Below, in pieces: positions 19,469-30,091 of a stretch of DNA of 64,000 nt (within the stretch, counting starts at the first letter, position 1; each line of letters starts with the position of its first letter). This DNA comes from Paraphaeosphaeria minitans (lineage: Eukaryota > Ascomycota > Dothideomycetes > Pleosporales > Didymosphaeriaceae), in the NCBI GenBank assembly GCA_015832175.1, contig WJXW01000008.1:1240001-1304000 (forward strand). Reading direction: 5' to 3'. A program made the translations under genes and the position numbers. The notes below the pieces were generated by a model, which worked only from the letters and a program-made list of their open reading frames with translations, searched no databases and was not told the origin of the DNA.

Positions 19469-21823
19469 TCAACGCTCAAGCTCTACCTGCTTCGTCAGAG
19501 TTTGCTGTGCCCAGAGTTCGTTATATCTCCCTCCCTTTGCCAACAATTCTTCATGTGTACCGCTCTCAACGATCTTGCCCTCGTGCACTACCAGAATTTT
19601 GTCTGCTCTGGCAACAGTAGACAGGCGATGTGCAATTACCAACACAGTTCGATCGGAGGCTAAACGTGAGATAGCTTTCTGTATCTTCGCTTCTGTCAAC
19701 GTGTCGACCGCAGAAGTAGCTTCATCTAGCAAAACAATTTTAGGTTTTTTAACCAAGACGCGGGCGATAGCCAGGCGCTGGGCTTGTCCGCCAGACAGTC
19801 GAACGCCTCCCTCTCCTACCGTTGCCTCGTATGCGTCCGGAAAACTCATGATACAGTCGTGAATATCAGCCGCTATGCATGCGTCCATAACGTCTTTATC
19901 AGTAGCGTCGAGATTACCATAGCGGACATTTTCCTTGATAGAAATGTTGAAAATCCCAGGTTTCTGAGGCACAATTCCAATAGCGCTTCGGAGACTAGAG
20001 CCTGTAACATCGCGTATATCTTGGCCGTCTATTGTGATAGATCCCTCGCATACGTCGTACAACCGGTGAAGGAGCGTAAATATCGTAGATTTGCCACTGC
20101 CACTCTTGCCGAGGAGAGCAGTTGTCTTGCCAGCTTCTGCCGAGAAATCGATCGTCTCTATAGTCGGTTTGCGGGGATCGTAAGCAAAGCTGACATTCTC
20201 AAACCTAACCTCTCCAGTATGGACGACCAGATTCTTCGCCGATTTCGAGTCAGGTACAGAGGGTTCTGTATGGAGCAGTTGCAGAAGTCCTTCGGCATTG
20301 ACGAGTGTTGAGCTCACATTTTGGTATGAGTTTGCAAGCTGCTTCACTGTGCCCTTTATAGCACTCCAGTAAAACATGAAGTTTACGAGGGCTCCGAACG
20401 ACCTCTTTTCCCTAGCAACCTGTTGCATAGCTAGAATGGTGCAGCTAACGAATCCAATAGTCATGATAAAGTCTTGGGCAGCATTCCCCCACAGCATTCG
20501 ACAAAGGAAACTGTATGACGCATTGACATGATCTTGGACCGCAGTGCCATACCGCCTCATTTCATATTCGATTCGGTCGAAGAATGTGACAGTGATCCAG
20601 TTTGAGACAATTTGATTCGCCACCCCGTTCTCACTACGGACGGTTTCGGTGTATATTCTTTGTTTTTGTTTTATCCAAGAGGTAACAACAGTCCCGAGCA
20701 AGATTTATGTTGTAGAGATACTGAATATGGCTAGAGTTAGGCGGATGTCAAACAGATGGGTAACATAAACCATTGCAATGATTGAATCAAATACAATGGG
20801 AAGGATCTGGAAGATCACAAGCTCAACCAAGCTGTTCAGCGACCCAGCTTGATCTATTGCTTTTAGAATTTCTCCTGTGTTCTTGCTCGAATGAAACTCG
20901 AATGATAATTTCATGATGTGGCCCATGGCTAGCTTGCTGACTTGTTTGTAAGAAGAATTCTGAATATAATTGCTCGCAAGTCTGTCCAAGGCATTGAATC
21001 CAAGACTGCTATCTAACAAGAGGCCGGTTGTCCAGAAGACAATTTCTTTCCAGGGCAGAGTTCCTGGACCCGAAATCAGCTTGTCGATAGCCGTACCAAG
21101 CTGCCAAGGGATGGCCACGTTCAAGGCACGGTTCAGAAGAGCTACGACAAGGCGGAGAGCCAGACAAACGAGGATTTTCGGGTCGTGCCACGGCAATAGA
21201 TGTGGCATAAATATCGCAAAGCTTTGTAGGTATTCAATCCAATTAGATGGTTGTGTAAGTCGTCGTCGAGGTGTATCCGCATTGCTGTGTTCAAGGAGCG
21301 GCTGCGCTTCTTCGTCCGAGTACCTTTCCGCCGTGTAGGATGCCATAAAAATGGTGCCGATAATCGATAGTGCGAGGGCGGCCATTGACCTTACGACGCT
21401 GAGGCATAGGGAAACGGTATCCGAATATCTTCGCGTGGCGAACGACAGAGCGGTGGCAATACTCTCGAACAGGAACCCGAGTATAAAAACACCAACGTAT
21501 GGGTTCCATCGCAGGCATTCAGTCATATACAAGTAAACCGCTAGGATCATCCATATTGGAGCAACGGTGGCGATACGGAATATAGTATGTTGCAGAGCTG
21601 GTCGTCGTTCGTCAGGCTGCCTTTGGTATACGATGAAGAGAGCCTCGAGAGCGTAGCTTAAGCCGATGACAAACATAAATAGCGTTGATAGGCTTCGTTT
21701 CTTCGGTCTCATCGTAATCGCTTGCTGTCGAGTGCATAGTCCGAAAACGAGCGCAAGAAAATAGCCCAGCACAATGGCAGGGGCATAGGCGTAGTCGAGA
21801 AAAGCCAAGTAAGAGATTTGCAT
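19469..21823 (-). pseudogene. HMT1/ABCB6-like half-type ABC transporter with one in-frame stop
   Basis: Family members (fission yeast Hmt1, ABCB6) sit in vacuolar or other internal membranes and export thiol conjugates, metals or porphyrins. The frame from 21823 gives an N-terminal block of hydrophobic segments (residues 1-160), a linker, then the ABC transmembrane domain. Downstream, still in the same frame, come the rest of that domain and a complete nucleotide-binding domain. It has Walker A GKSGSGKST, signature LSGGQAQRLAIAR, Walker B IVLLDEAT and the H-loop VIAHRLSTV. A TAA codon at 20707-20705 interrupts it between ISTT and ILLGTVV, in the middle of the transmembrane domain; no bases are missing or extra. 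Total length would be about 784, normal for HMT1. It is a recent pseudogene, a sequencing error or, less likely, a readthrough case. Confidence 0.85.
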
Positions 21824-22406
21824 TGCGAGGGCGATAGCTAGAACTTTGCAGGTGATCGAATGGCAGTAGGGTCGTGGAACGGTGGAATCTATTTACATGG
21901 AAGAATCTGGGGCAAGGAGTACTTATGTGCGGAGATTGTCGAATAAACCCCGCCTGGGTCCTGGCTCTACTTGCATTGTCTTCATGCAACTCTGAAAGGC
22001 TGTCACAATTTTTTCCCGACAGCGTAAGCTCGATTTATTGAGATTTGCATCTGTGAAATTGAGCATGGTTCACACGAGCCCGGGTCATCTCTCCGCGGCT
22101 CTTCTTCACAGAAAAGATCATGCGTAGGCAAATCATGAGACGAGAGTAGCTTTTCATTGTGCAGTTGAATTAAGATCAACCCTGTCACGCGTAATTATGA
22201 TGAACCTAGAGAACTGGCCGACTCCGGCCAGGTAGTGCGACACCGAGAATCAATGTCGTGCGCCGCCAGTATTCCGACGTACCAAGAAGCAACCCGGCAT
22301 ATCTGAGCCGTGTTCACGAATTGCATTACATCCTTAGATAGCAGAGGTGACAACACCTCGATATTCAGATCGCCCCTGTAGCTACTAAAAACTCCTTTCG
22401 CATCTC

Positions 22407-22890
22407 CTAAGGGGCCCGTGACATCCTCCATATTTCGAGTATGCGCGTTAACAACCAGATATTGATTTGGAGAAGGGCAAGGATCGCAAAGAATTTCCAG
22501 GTGGCCAATGCTGCAATAGCACCCCAGATCACCAATGCTTTAGATAACAGAGCTGTCTTGTCCGCCGGGTGTTCCAACCACAAAATCGTGAAAATCAACG
22601 AACAGAAGAGGATGCCTGAGGAGTTGAAGTCCATGGGTGAACGAAGGTCCGGATCTGCCTAGGTAAGCTACAATCGTTTTTCAGCACCTTTGGACCTTAC
22701 GATGAACATATCGCGTGATACGCCAGCAATTTACGGCGATCGGTACGATAAACCAGAAGCTGAACGATATAAGAACCCAAGTAAGAAATCCAAAGGCAAA
22801 TATGATGGATAAGACATGATCATCGGCGGGAATCAAGTACAAAGTGGTCGTAACAGCCAGAAGATAATAAAATACTCCTTTGAGAACCAT
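22407..22890 (-). CDS. Small membrane protein, two exons, about four membrane segments
   Basis: Exons 22890-22696 and 22658-22407 join in frame over a 37-nt intron (donor GTCCAA, acceptor ACCTAG) to 148 residues. Exon 1 has two hydrophobic stretches (VFYYLLAVTTTLYLIP and IIFAFGFLTWVLISFSFWFIVPIAV) and ends in a basic RYVHRK. Exon 2 adds two more (GILFCSLIFTILWLEH and LVIWGAIAALATWKFFAILALL). No catalytic motif is visible. It lies between the ABC transporter and the GT2 gene, all on the minus strand. The weak donor and very short intron make the model uncertain. Confidence 0.5.
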
Positions 22891-23160
22891 GGCTGTGAAG
22901 TCGATGTCGAAAATGGATGGGATTTGAGTGCTGCTTAGCTTGAGTTATAGTCTGAGTTTTGATTAGAAGGCTGGGCACAGGTCGTATCAGCGGCAGACTG
23001 TAGAAGCCAATTGGTGGTTGACATGCATTAGTGTCAATAGATAGCGAACTGATCCATATTTGACGCTTACAGACGAACACTCTGTCGGGAAGAGCTGGAT
23101 GCAGAGCTCAGGGGGTGTGAGACGTGTCCGCCTCACAACCATTCTAGATCTATTGCTCAA

Positions 23161-23760
23161 CTATGTATCACTGATTTCCTTGTCATCGAGCCGGATTAGG
23201 TCATATTTTCCATCCACAAATCCCTTTAGAGGTAATATGAGTTTCTCATCATCGATTTCAATTTCCACTTTCGCAGAGTTTCTTCTCCAAGCCCAAAGAA
23301 TGCCCTGCGCCTTAACTCGGGACCCTTCACGAATTTCTACCCTCTCTTTCAGGAAATCCAGGCCCCGAACACCTTGAGTTTGGATGCGTATATGCTTCTT
23401 CGTTTCCCTGAATGCGTTTTCGAGAGCTTCGTCCTTTCCTCCACCCCTAACAAATCCCATGATTCTTTCTAAAAATATCGAGCAGGACAACGTTTCATTG
23501 ATCGGGGGGTATCCCATTATTTTGTTGAAGTGCTGTGGGATTCCTACGGCCCCGTTGCGATGAAAAGTGACTTCGTTTGGTTGGACAAACGAGTATAGCT
23601 GCGGAGTATTGGGGAAATTTGATGTTTGCTGGAAGGGGACGGCTGTTGGCTGGAAATCCGAGTGGGAGGGGACGACTGTTGGTTGGATATACGAGTGGAA
23701 GGGTACGGCTGTTGGTTGTGCCGGCGAGGACGCAACCGATTCTGTGGGTCTAGGCTGCAT
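23161..23760 (-). CDS. Unrecognised 199-residue protein with QPT repeats
   Basis: The N-terminal third is Pro/Ser/Thr-rich with three imperfect 11-12 residue repeats built on QPT(A/V)VP followed by HS or QQ. The rest is a compact charged segment (ERVEIREGSRVKAQGILWAWRR, split by Val/Ile alternation suggesting beta strands) ending ISDT. I took the first ATG at 23760. A likely 44-nt intron (donor GTAAGC near 23824, acceptor CTAAG) and a CTATATAA box near 23885-23893 lie upstream on the same strand, which supports real transcription with an intron in the 5' leader. No domain is recognised. Confidence 0.55.
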   Translation of the reverse strand: MQPRPTESVASSPAQPTAVPFHSYIQPTVVPSHSDFQPTAVPFQQTSNFPNTPQLYSFVQPNEVTFHRNGAVGIPQHFNKIMGYPPINETLSCSIFLERIMGFVRGGGKDEALENAFRETKKHIRIQTQGVRGLDFLKERVEIREGSRVKAQGILWAWRRNSAKVEIEIDDEKLILPLKGFVDGKYDLIRLDDKEISDT

Positions 23761-24253
23761 GTTGTCCAACTTGGTGAACCCTTAGCAGTTAGTAAAGCCT
23801 CTAGTCTTGCACAGCATAGCTTACCTGTGATTCATATGTTGCATTCGAAGGTAAATCCTGGACTCTCTCAGCGGAATCCAGACAGCATTATATAGCGTGA
23901 GCTCAATGCACTAGGCATGGTTTGGGCAAAAAATATACTTCCAGCTCATCTCATGTTCGACTGGACTCCGCGGGAACGTGCTTAGATTTATTTGCATGTG
24001 ATTAAGATACGATGGTATTCTTTGGTAGTTAGGTAGATTCAAGAACCAGAAGCAGTTTTTAAAAGACCGAAAATCACGTGCACTACTGAGGAATGGCCAT
24101 CTCTCCAGAACGAATGAATCTGAGACTTCAATTCCCGCATCAATCTCGATGTTTGCAAATTGAGAGCCGGAACGAACTCGGAAAGCGCTATCCATAGAAA
24201 AGCGGTGGACGATCGTCCCATGGAGACAAAGATTTCAACGTGGATTGCGCATG

Positions 24254-25642
24254 CTAGGTATCACGATTACCCCAGGATGTCTGGATTTGGCTGTGAGCAC
24301 AAGTATATTCTTTATGAACGTGACGTACCTCGTCAATTGTTAGTAGAGCGTAATACTTGATGAATCCATGCATGTATCCAAAGATCCATGTTAAAGGTAT
24401 CAGGAACAAATCTCTTGGGCGACGATGAGAATGGGGCGATAGCTTCAAGATCTTGGCTATCAGCATCCACAATACGAGGGCCAAACTCGCCTGTGAACGC
24501 GAAACGCCATCATATAAATCCGTGGCACGGCTCAATAGATATAAAAGGAGGGGGTCGGTAAGAATCGAATGCGTCGGTGTAGCCAGATGGAGTGCATAGG
24601 TGGACCAAGGCTGTTGCCTGTACGTTGTTTGCATTAGCGGGAACGCTATAAGTCTCGGACTACATACCTCCATACGTGTCTCTCACAAATTGTGCTTGTA
24701 AAGTTGCTGCGCCAGTTGCTCCGTGCCCAGCGTAAACACTGATACAGGAACTTGGAGTTCCTCTCCAGTGTTGTTTGCACCACCGCTTTCTCCGCGGATT
24801 GAATTGCTATCCTCCATCCGCGGGATACAAGCCAGCGAGTGATAAAGTTGTCATCATCGGGGTTGAGGATTTTCCCGCGCCACATCTCATTGCAGTAACC
24901 TGTGATGAACGGCTCGTTCTGGAGGATCTTCGTCCAGAAGGCGGCAGTGCGACCTGATAGGCAGGACATTCCTCCGTCGATGTTCGAAGTTGCTGTAATT
25001 TCGAAATTCCGTCGTTCGATATAACAGGCTCCAAGATATTCCCACACGTACTCGCGCAAAAAGTTCCACGGGCTGCCGCCGGAGAAGCGAGAAGCGAACA
25101 CACGGCCGAACTCGCTGGAGAGTCCCAACCGCGCCGACCTTGGTGGACTCAAAAGGAGCAAGGACATGTCCCAAAATAGTGTGCGGCCATACTACGTCAT
25201 CATCGGCTAGGATAATGATACTTGTTCTGACCTCCCGTATAGCTCGGGGCACTTGGTGGCGTTTATTTGGATACGGAATGGACAGAACCTCAACGGTTTG
25301 ATCGAGGGACTTTGCAATGTTGGAGATTACCTCCTTATCTTTGTCAATGGTCACAATCATAATCCCAGCAGGGGAAGAGTCGAGGCAGCTCTGAACTGTA
25401 TTTGCAAGCGACTCCGTGTCTTCTCCGCAGATAGTTGGTATGATAACCGTGACGTCATGCGGATGAATGGTGGGTTTATCCGGTAGTGGAATGGGCGTGA
25501 AAGACCAAGAGGAGATTACATTGATGAGGAATCGAGTGTATCGATACAGCCTACATGCTAACAGTTAATTGTATCCGGGTCTCCTGTATTTGTCAACCTA
25601 CCAAAAAGCTATGAATACGGAAGAGATTCCGGACATTTTCAT
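24254..25642 (-). pseudogene. GT2 glycosyltransferase, Cps1/hyaluronan-synthase-like, with one frame change
   Basis: Membrane glycosyltransferase expected to make a polysaccharide at the plasma membrane. Exons on the minus strand: 25642-25602 (MKMSGISS, start of a membrane segment), 25550-24668, 24617-24329 and 24280-24254 (ends SWGNRDT). The chain shows the GT2 order: TVIIPTICGED, ADDDVVWP, IDGGMSCLSGRT, LNPDDDNFITRW, and the processive Q-x3-RW motif as QCLRW. A C-terminal set of membrane helices ends GYMHGFIKYYAL. Within exon 2 the first half (to GAVGTLQRVR, about 25110) and second half (from about SGGSPWNFL, 25085) are in different frames. A 31-nt GT-AG interval could rejoin them but is shorter than any other intron here, so I favour a one-base frameshift. 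Confidence 0.78.
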
Positions 25643-26315
25643 GGAGATATGTAATGGAATGGACGGTCAACTGAACAATCTTACCGGGCTCTGGGGGGCA
25701 CGCTCCTTCACCTTATGTATAGCTTCTTTATGCGTGTTCTGCGTGTCTTTTGGCTCTCCGCTCTCGTCCCACTGACAATGCAACAATCGATTGGGGTTCC
25801 TGTAATGCGTTTCAACTAGCCATACGAAACTATAGGGAGTGATTATAAGGGCTTAACTGGCACTCCTCATCAACGCATTGTGCCGTGCAGCGAATCACGG
25901 CTGCAACCTGCTCGATGTAGCGCCCCTGGCGCTCGTTACCATTGGGACTAGCTGTCCCCTTTCGCAAAGCTGGAGTCTGGTAGTGAAGGAGCGACGAATG
26001 GCACGCAGTAAGGAGGCGTCGTACCCTTAAAATGAATCTAGACCAGCGCACGTCCACAGCACAGCTAAACCGGGCTAAGCAAGACGCAGGCCGCACGGCG
26101 CGATAGTCGCCAGCCTTGATAGGCGCAGCGTAAGGGTTGGTAGACTCTCCGCGTTTTATGTAAAGCTGACCCCTTATACCAACGCGATATCAGACACTAC
26201 CTGACATGCTGCGTAATGATGGTCCTATTGTGGCGCAAGGGTTACGGAAGTTCGGGAAGTAAACAAAACAGCGTGTAAACATGGTGGATACAAAGAAAAC
26301 TATGCACTGAAATAA
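25643..26315. other. Intergenic region
   Basis: No supported gene. The first 150 bp form the upstream region of the GT2 gene; the remainder lies downstream of the multi-spanning membrane gene. Nothing repeated or structured was noticed. Confidence 0.4.
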
Positions 26316-27704
26316 TCAAGCGAAATAAGATGATGCCTGCAGACCATCCCCTCTCAACAAGATTTCACAGTCCGTTCGGCTAAATAGTACCTCGTCTAAC
26401 CCATGGGCAAAGATAATACGTTTCGAGGCACCACTGACCGCTGAGAGCTTCTCGGCAAATCCATAAATGTCATCGTTCACGAGTTCCTTCACTTCAGGCC
26501 GACTCTTCGTTTGCTGCCAATTGAGATATGTGAGTCGAAGCAAGTTCGTAGACCTCCAGTGGACCAATACCAGGACATCTACGCCATCCTCCGTTTTGAG
26601 GATATGATGAATTCCTCGAATTTGCGCATCGTTGTCTGGTAGGTGTGTTAACCGCGAGATAGAGACGAGCTGAGGAGCAACTGCGGCATTAGAAGACGAT
26701 GCTGAAGACGATGTCCCGGGTTCCTTGATAGAAACGGAGTTGGACGTCTGCTTGCTGTTGTGCAAGGCCTTTCGTCTTCGGAGGTCTTGCGGAACCAAGC
26801 TGCTGGTGTGAGCCGTACAAATAGCAGAAGGGACAGGACCAAGACCTCTGAGATACAGGGTACCTATTCTTGGTAAGTTCAAGCAGTAGCAGTGTAACAA
26901 TTTACTCACTAGATATAGGGGATCATGCAGTGTAGATGGACCAAATATTTTGACGCGAGAAGCACGATACATGAAGGCTATGTCGCCAGAGAGTGCGAGC
27001 GCCAGGCAAGAAGTATAAACCACGAACTTCCAGCGTCTAAGGTTCGAGAATCTCCAGCAAAGGTAGACGGCGAAGAATGTCGCGGATCCGTGGATCGAGA
27101 GGCTTCCGAAAAAAGGAGGAGGCATTGCTCTCTCCCCTGCGACAATGCCAGAAAAACCTAGAAACCCCAATACTTGAAGTATCATAGCGATCACGGCGAC
27201 AAGTGCAATGAGCCACGGGGTGTTTCGCCACAGCGCTCCTTCTGCATCCAAGGTACGCCAGCAGATATAGGCCTAAGGTGTGTTAGTTTCGTGTAATGTC
27301 TGAGGGACTGGCTACAAACGTCAATGCAGAGTCCGTAGACCTCAGGCATCACAAGTGCCAATGAGTGCGCATGTTGATATCCAGATTGCGGTCGGTTCTT
27401 CCCGTATTGCCAAAAATGAAAGGCACGATAGTGAATACCAAGCCCACAGAAGTATACCAGATGTCGCGCAGATAATGCCAACGGCACATATGCGCAACAC
27501 TGAGTCCAAAGATAACCACCGCACATACAAGACCAGCAGGCGATAGGTCCAACATCCGGTGAATGCAAAGTCAAGCGCTGGGGGCGAAGATTCAGGAAGG
27601 CAACCGGTGAAGGCGGACGTCCCAGCCTTGTGAGACGACGTGTATGCTATAAATGAATAAGCCAGCGCGTCCGCTCGGGAAGTTTGTTCGTCTAGCGCAT
27701 ACAT
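26316..27704 (-). CDS. Multi-spanning membrane protein, gene model incomplete
   Basis: From about 27575 to 26900 the minus strand encodes a chain of hydrophobic segments (LVCAVVIFGLSVAHM, VGLVFTIVPFIFG, LIALVAVIAMILQVLGFLGF, FFAVYLCWRF, LALALSGDIAF). A GT-AG intron at about 27263-27308 joins GLCID to AYICWRTLDAEG. A second (GTGAGT to AATAG, about 26863-26908) is possible. The C-terminal 110 residues are soluble, preceded by a Ser-rich linker, with no recognised motif, ending SSYFA. The N-terminal exons (27704-27350) are open in several frames and I could not decide between them. The gene is divergent from the gene at 28042 and follows the GT2 gene in orientation. Confidence 0.45.
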
Positions 27705-27890
27705 ATTGCTTTCCAGCCTGTCTCCAATAAGCTGGTCTGCATGGCATCTGATGTGCGGACCCCGCTGTTCCTCAATGCTCGACGAACATGGACGCGGGTT
27801 CTGGCTTTGTCTCCATTAGATGAAGTGGGAGATACGAAGCGCGAACCTTGATGCTTGTAGAGGCAATACACTATTCCAGAACCGCATTGG

Positions 27891-27916
27891 ACTCTGTACC
27901 GTGTACGGTACAGAGT
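27891..27916. promoter_or_regulatory. Perfect 12-bp-arm palindrome in a divergent promoter
   Basis: The arms ACTCTGTACCGT and ACGGTACAGAGT are exact reverse complements separated by GT. The site lies between a minus-strand gene (start about 27704) and a plus-strand gene (start 28042). It is flanked by two CCAAT boxes (ATTGG at about 27886 and 27931). The position suits a binding site for a dimeric regulator shared by both genes, but no regulator is identified. Confidence 0.5.
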
Positions 27917-28041
27917 ACACGACATTCTTATTGGTCCGGAATTCGTATTAGGTTACGCCGTCAGCAGGGGCGGGCATGGGTGGCACAGCTCGCATCGCCA
28001 ACAATTTTGTTGGCCGAGCAAGTCTCCCTCCAACCTCGAAA

Positions 28042-29104
28042 ATGGGAAAAAGAAAACGAAATCCAGAATCTCCAGCATCTTCAGCAGAAGACGCCGCGAT
28101 TATCTTGTTGACGACGGAGCTTAGCAGTGTCCAAAGGACACTGTTAATGCCTCTTCTCTCTAAGCTTCTCGAAAATCAATGCCAGCCCTCCAAGGCGACG
28201 CCGGCAAACAGAGAAGCGAGCGCTCAGCGTGAGATTCCAGGGACTGCACCAAGCACAGCACTCGAAAGTCTATCTAGATTTCCATCCGGACCCCTTGGAG
28301 TGTTCCTCTTCAAACTTCTCGCATCGCTCCCCCAGATTCGCAACTTCTTTTCGGTTGGCCAAGACAAAGTTATCGCTCGAGTGTTTGAACAGTCCGATGC
28401 AAGAATCGAGGTGCTAAGGCAGTTTAGCCACTTTAAAGAGCTGACCCGTTCAGACAAATTCCGACGGCTCCTTGCTGACCGTAATCTTGCTGTCGCCCAC
28501 GAACAGTATCACAAAGGAAAAGCCGCAGTCGCAGACTTTGCCGCTACCTTGAAGCACCAGCGACCGGAAGACAAGGGGCTTGCAATAGATGGGATCTACC
28601 GCGGTCGATCATGGCGGGATCTTGAAAGAATGGTCAAAGTCTCTGGAATAAGTGCTGTGTTCTGTTGCGAACATACTCTCTTCAAGAAAAACGTACGAGC
28701 CAGCCAGACGGAGGAGCTTGCAGGCTTCCTAAGGGAAACGACCTTTGCGCCGATTCTGCAGCTCGCCGAAGAGTTGAGCAGCTTGCTTGAAGCATCACAG
28801 CGTGCTTTTGACGCTGAAATGAGTCGTGAGTGGCCTATTCTGGCTGCTGGGAACTGCCTAACATTGTCCAGGACCTCGCGTTGTGGTACAACCGATTCCC
28901 GCACCATGCGTCCCACCTCTGTCGCAGCAACAACCTGAAGATTTCAGTCAAGCGGTGTTGGAAAATGCGCCTACACAATTGTATTTTGATGATATAAATC
29001 GTAATGTGGAAGATATGGGATTGAACAATCTATGGAACTTCGGAGCGATCGAGCCTCTTACTTTCCCCCAGTCGCCAACTGAGCATCCTGGGGCTCTTGT
29101 ATAG
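28042..29104 (+). CDS. Hypothetical fungal protein, two exons
   Basis: Exons 28042-28825 and 28872-29104 join in frame (46-nt intron, GTGAGT to TCCAG) to 338 residues. It starts MGKRKRNPESP, a basic patch that could direct nuclear import. The middle is predicted helical with a conserved-looking core (LAIDGIYRGRSWRDLERM, then FCCEHTLFKKNV). The second exon is Pro/Gln-rich then acidic and Asn-rich. I do not recognise a domain. Confidence 0.62.
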
Positions 29105-29374
29105 GGCACGAATAGGGAATAAAACCGACATCGTTTGGTATGATATAGCGGACGTTTGGTGGAATCAAGTATAAAGCTGGCTCCAGCTTTGTTTTCTCCC
29201 GCTCCTCTCCGTCTATCCAGGTCTCTATCTCTCTCTGTTTGAGCGCATTGGAGGATATAACGGGAAATATAATAACGATTTCATTTGACCCGGTCGTAAG
29301 TTCGCCAGATTCGTGTGTGAGAAGTTCACTTTGATTCTTTGGTAGGCTGATGAACGCCGAACCAAATTTCGCTT

Positions 29375-29605
29375 TTATTTGGGGACCCTGTCACTTGTTA
29401 CTAAACGAGTGTTGTTGGGTTGCTTTGTGCATGCCTTGAGACAAATGTCATGTAAAATGTCCTTCCCCCACTTTTCGCTTAACTTGTATTGATACAATAC
29501 GGCATTCCCTTTCGCTGAGAAAGGAGCTTGCCCTTCTAGGACAGCGTTCGCGACAAATTCCTCTAGACGTGGCGTCAAAGGCACGATGGCGGTCTTCGAC
29601 GACAT
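29375..29605 (-). CDS. Possible small protein (76 residues)
   Basis: ATG-started frame (MSSKTAIVPLTPRLEEF, ending TSDRVPK). A good TATA box (TATAAATA, about 29667-29674) lies some 65 bp upstream on the same strand. Composition is protein-like with an amphipathic middle. No family is recognised. The stretch 29105-29374 before it holds the 3' flank of the preceding gene and nothing else. Confidence 0.4.
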   Translation of the reverse strand: MSSKTAIVPLTPRLEEFVANAVLEGQAPFSAKGNAVLYQYKLSEKWGKDILHDICLKACTKQPNNTRLVTSDRVPK

Positions 29606-29812
29606 GAAGTAGGCGAAGCTAGTGGTGGCGATGTACGAGAATAGTGATTATAGCGATGGATGGAGCGTATTTATAATGCTATGAGAACGATATGTATGTT
29701 GGGAACGATATGTATGTGGGTGCGTTGAACGCGGGCATGATCAGTCTTCCACGAACCCACCACAAAGACTCGCCTAAGCCCTGACCCGGCTATCAAGCTA
29801 ACCTTTTGAGGC

Positions 29813-30091
29813 CTAGACCGTCGAAGTTCCAGCATCGTCTCCACCACCGCTACGAGTAGTATTGGAATCTCCATCCCACATGCGCCTCTCTTCTTCCGTA
29901 GCTTCGTGCGGTGTCAGGTATAAGCTTAATTGAACAGGAGCACGGGATGCTCCCGCACTATTGGTATCGGTGCTGTTCTGCGCTTCGTGGTTGCGCGTAT
30001 CCTCTCTGGTAACCGCTACGGTCGTGCTGGATTGACCTGATTGATCAGGATTGGCTGTGGTGGAATTCCCTTGACCATTGGCAGTGGGCAT
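29813..30091 (-). CDS. Possible small Ser/Thr/Asn-rich protein (92 residues)
   Basis: ATG-started frame with a hydrophilic low-complexity N terminus, a short ordered-looking segment (PVQLSLYLTPHEATEEERRMWDG, broken here as PVQLSLYLT and PHEATEEERRMW) and a Gly/Asp/Thr tail. It may be intrinsically disordered or a chance frame. No family is recognised. Confidence 0.35.
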   Translation of the reverse strand: MPTANGQGNSTTANPDQSGQSSTTVAVTREDTRNHEAQNSTDTNSAGASRAPVQLSLYLTPHEATEEERRMWDGDSNTTRSGGGDDAGTSTV

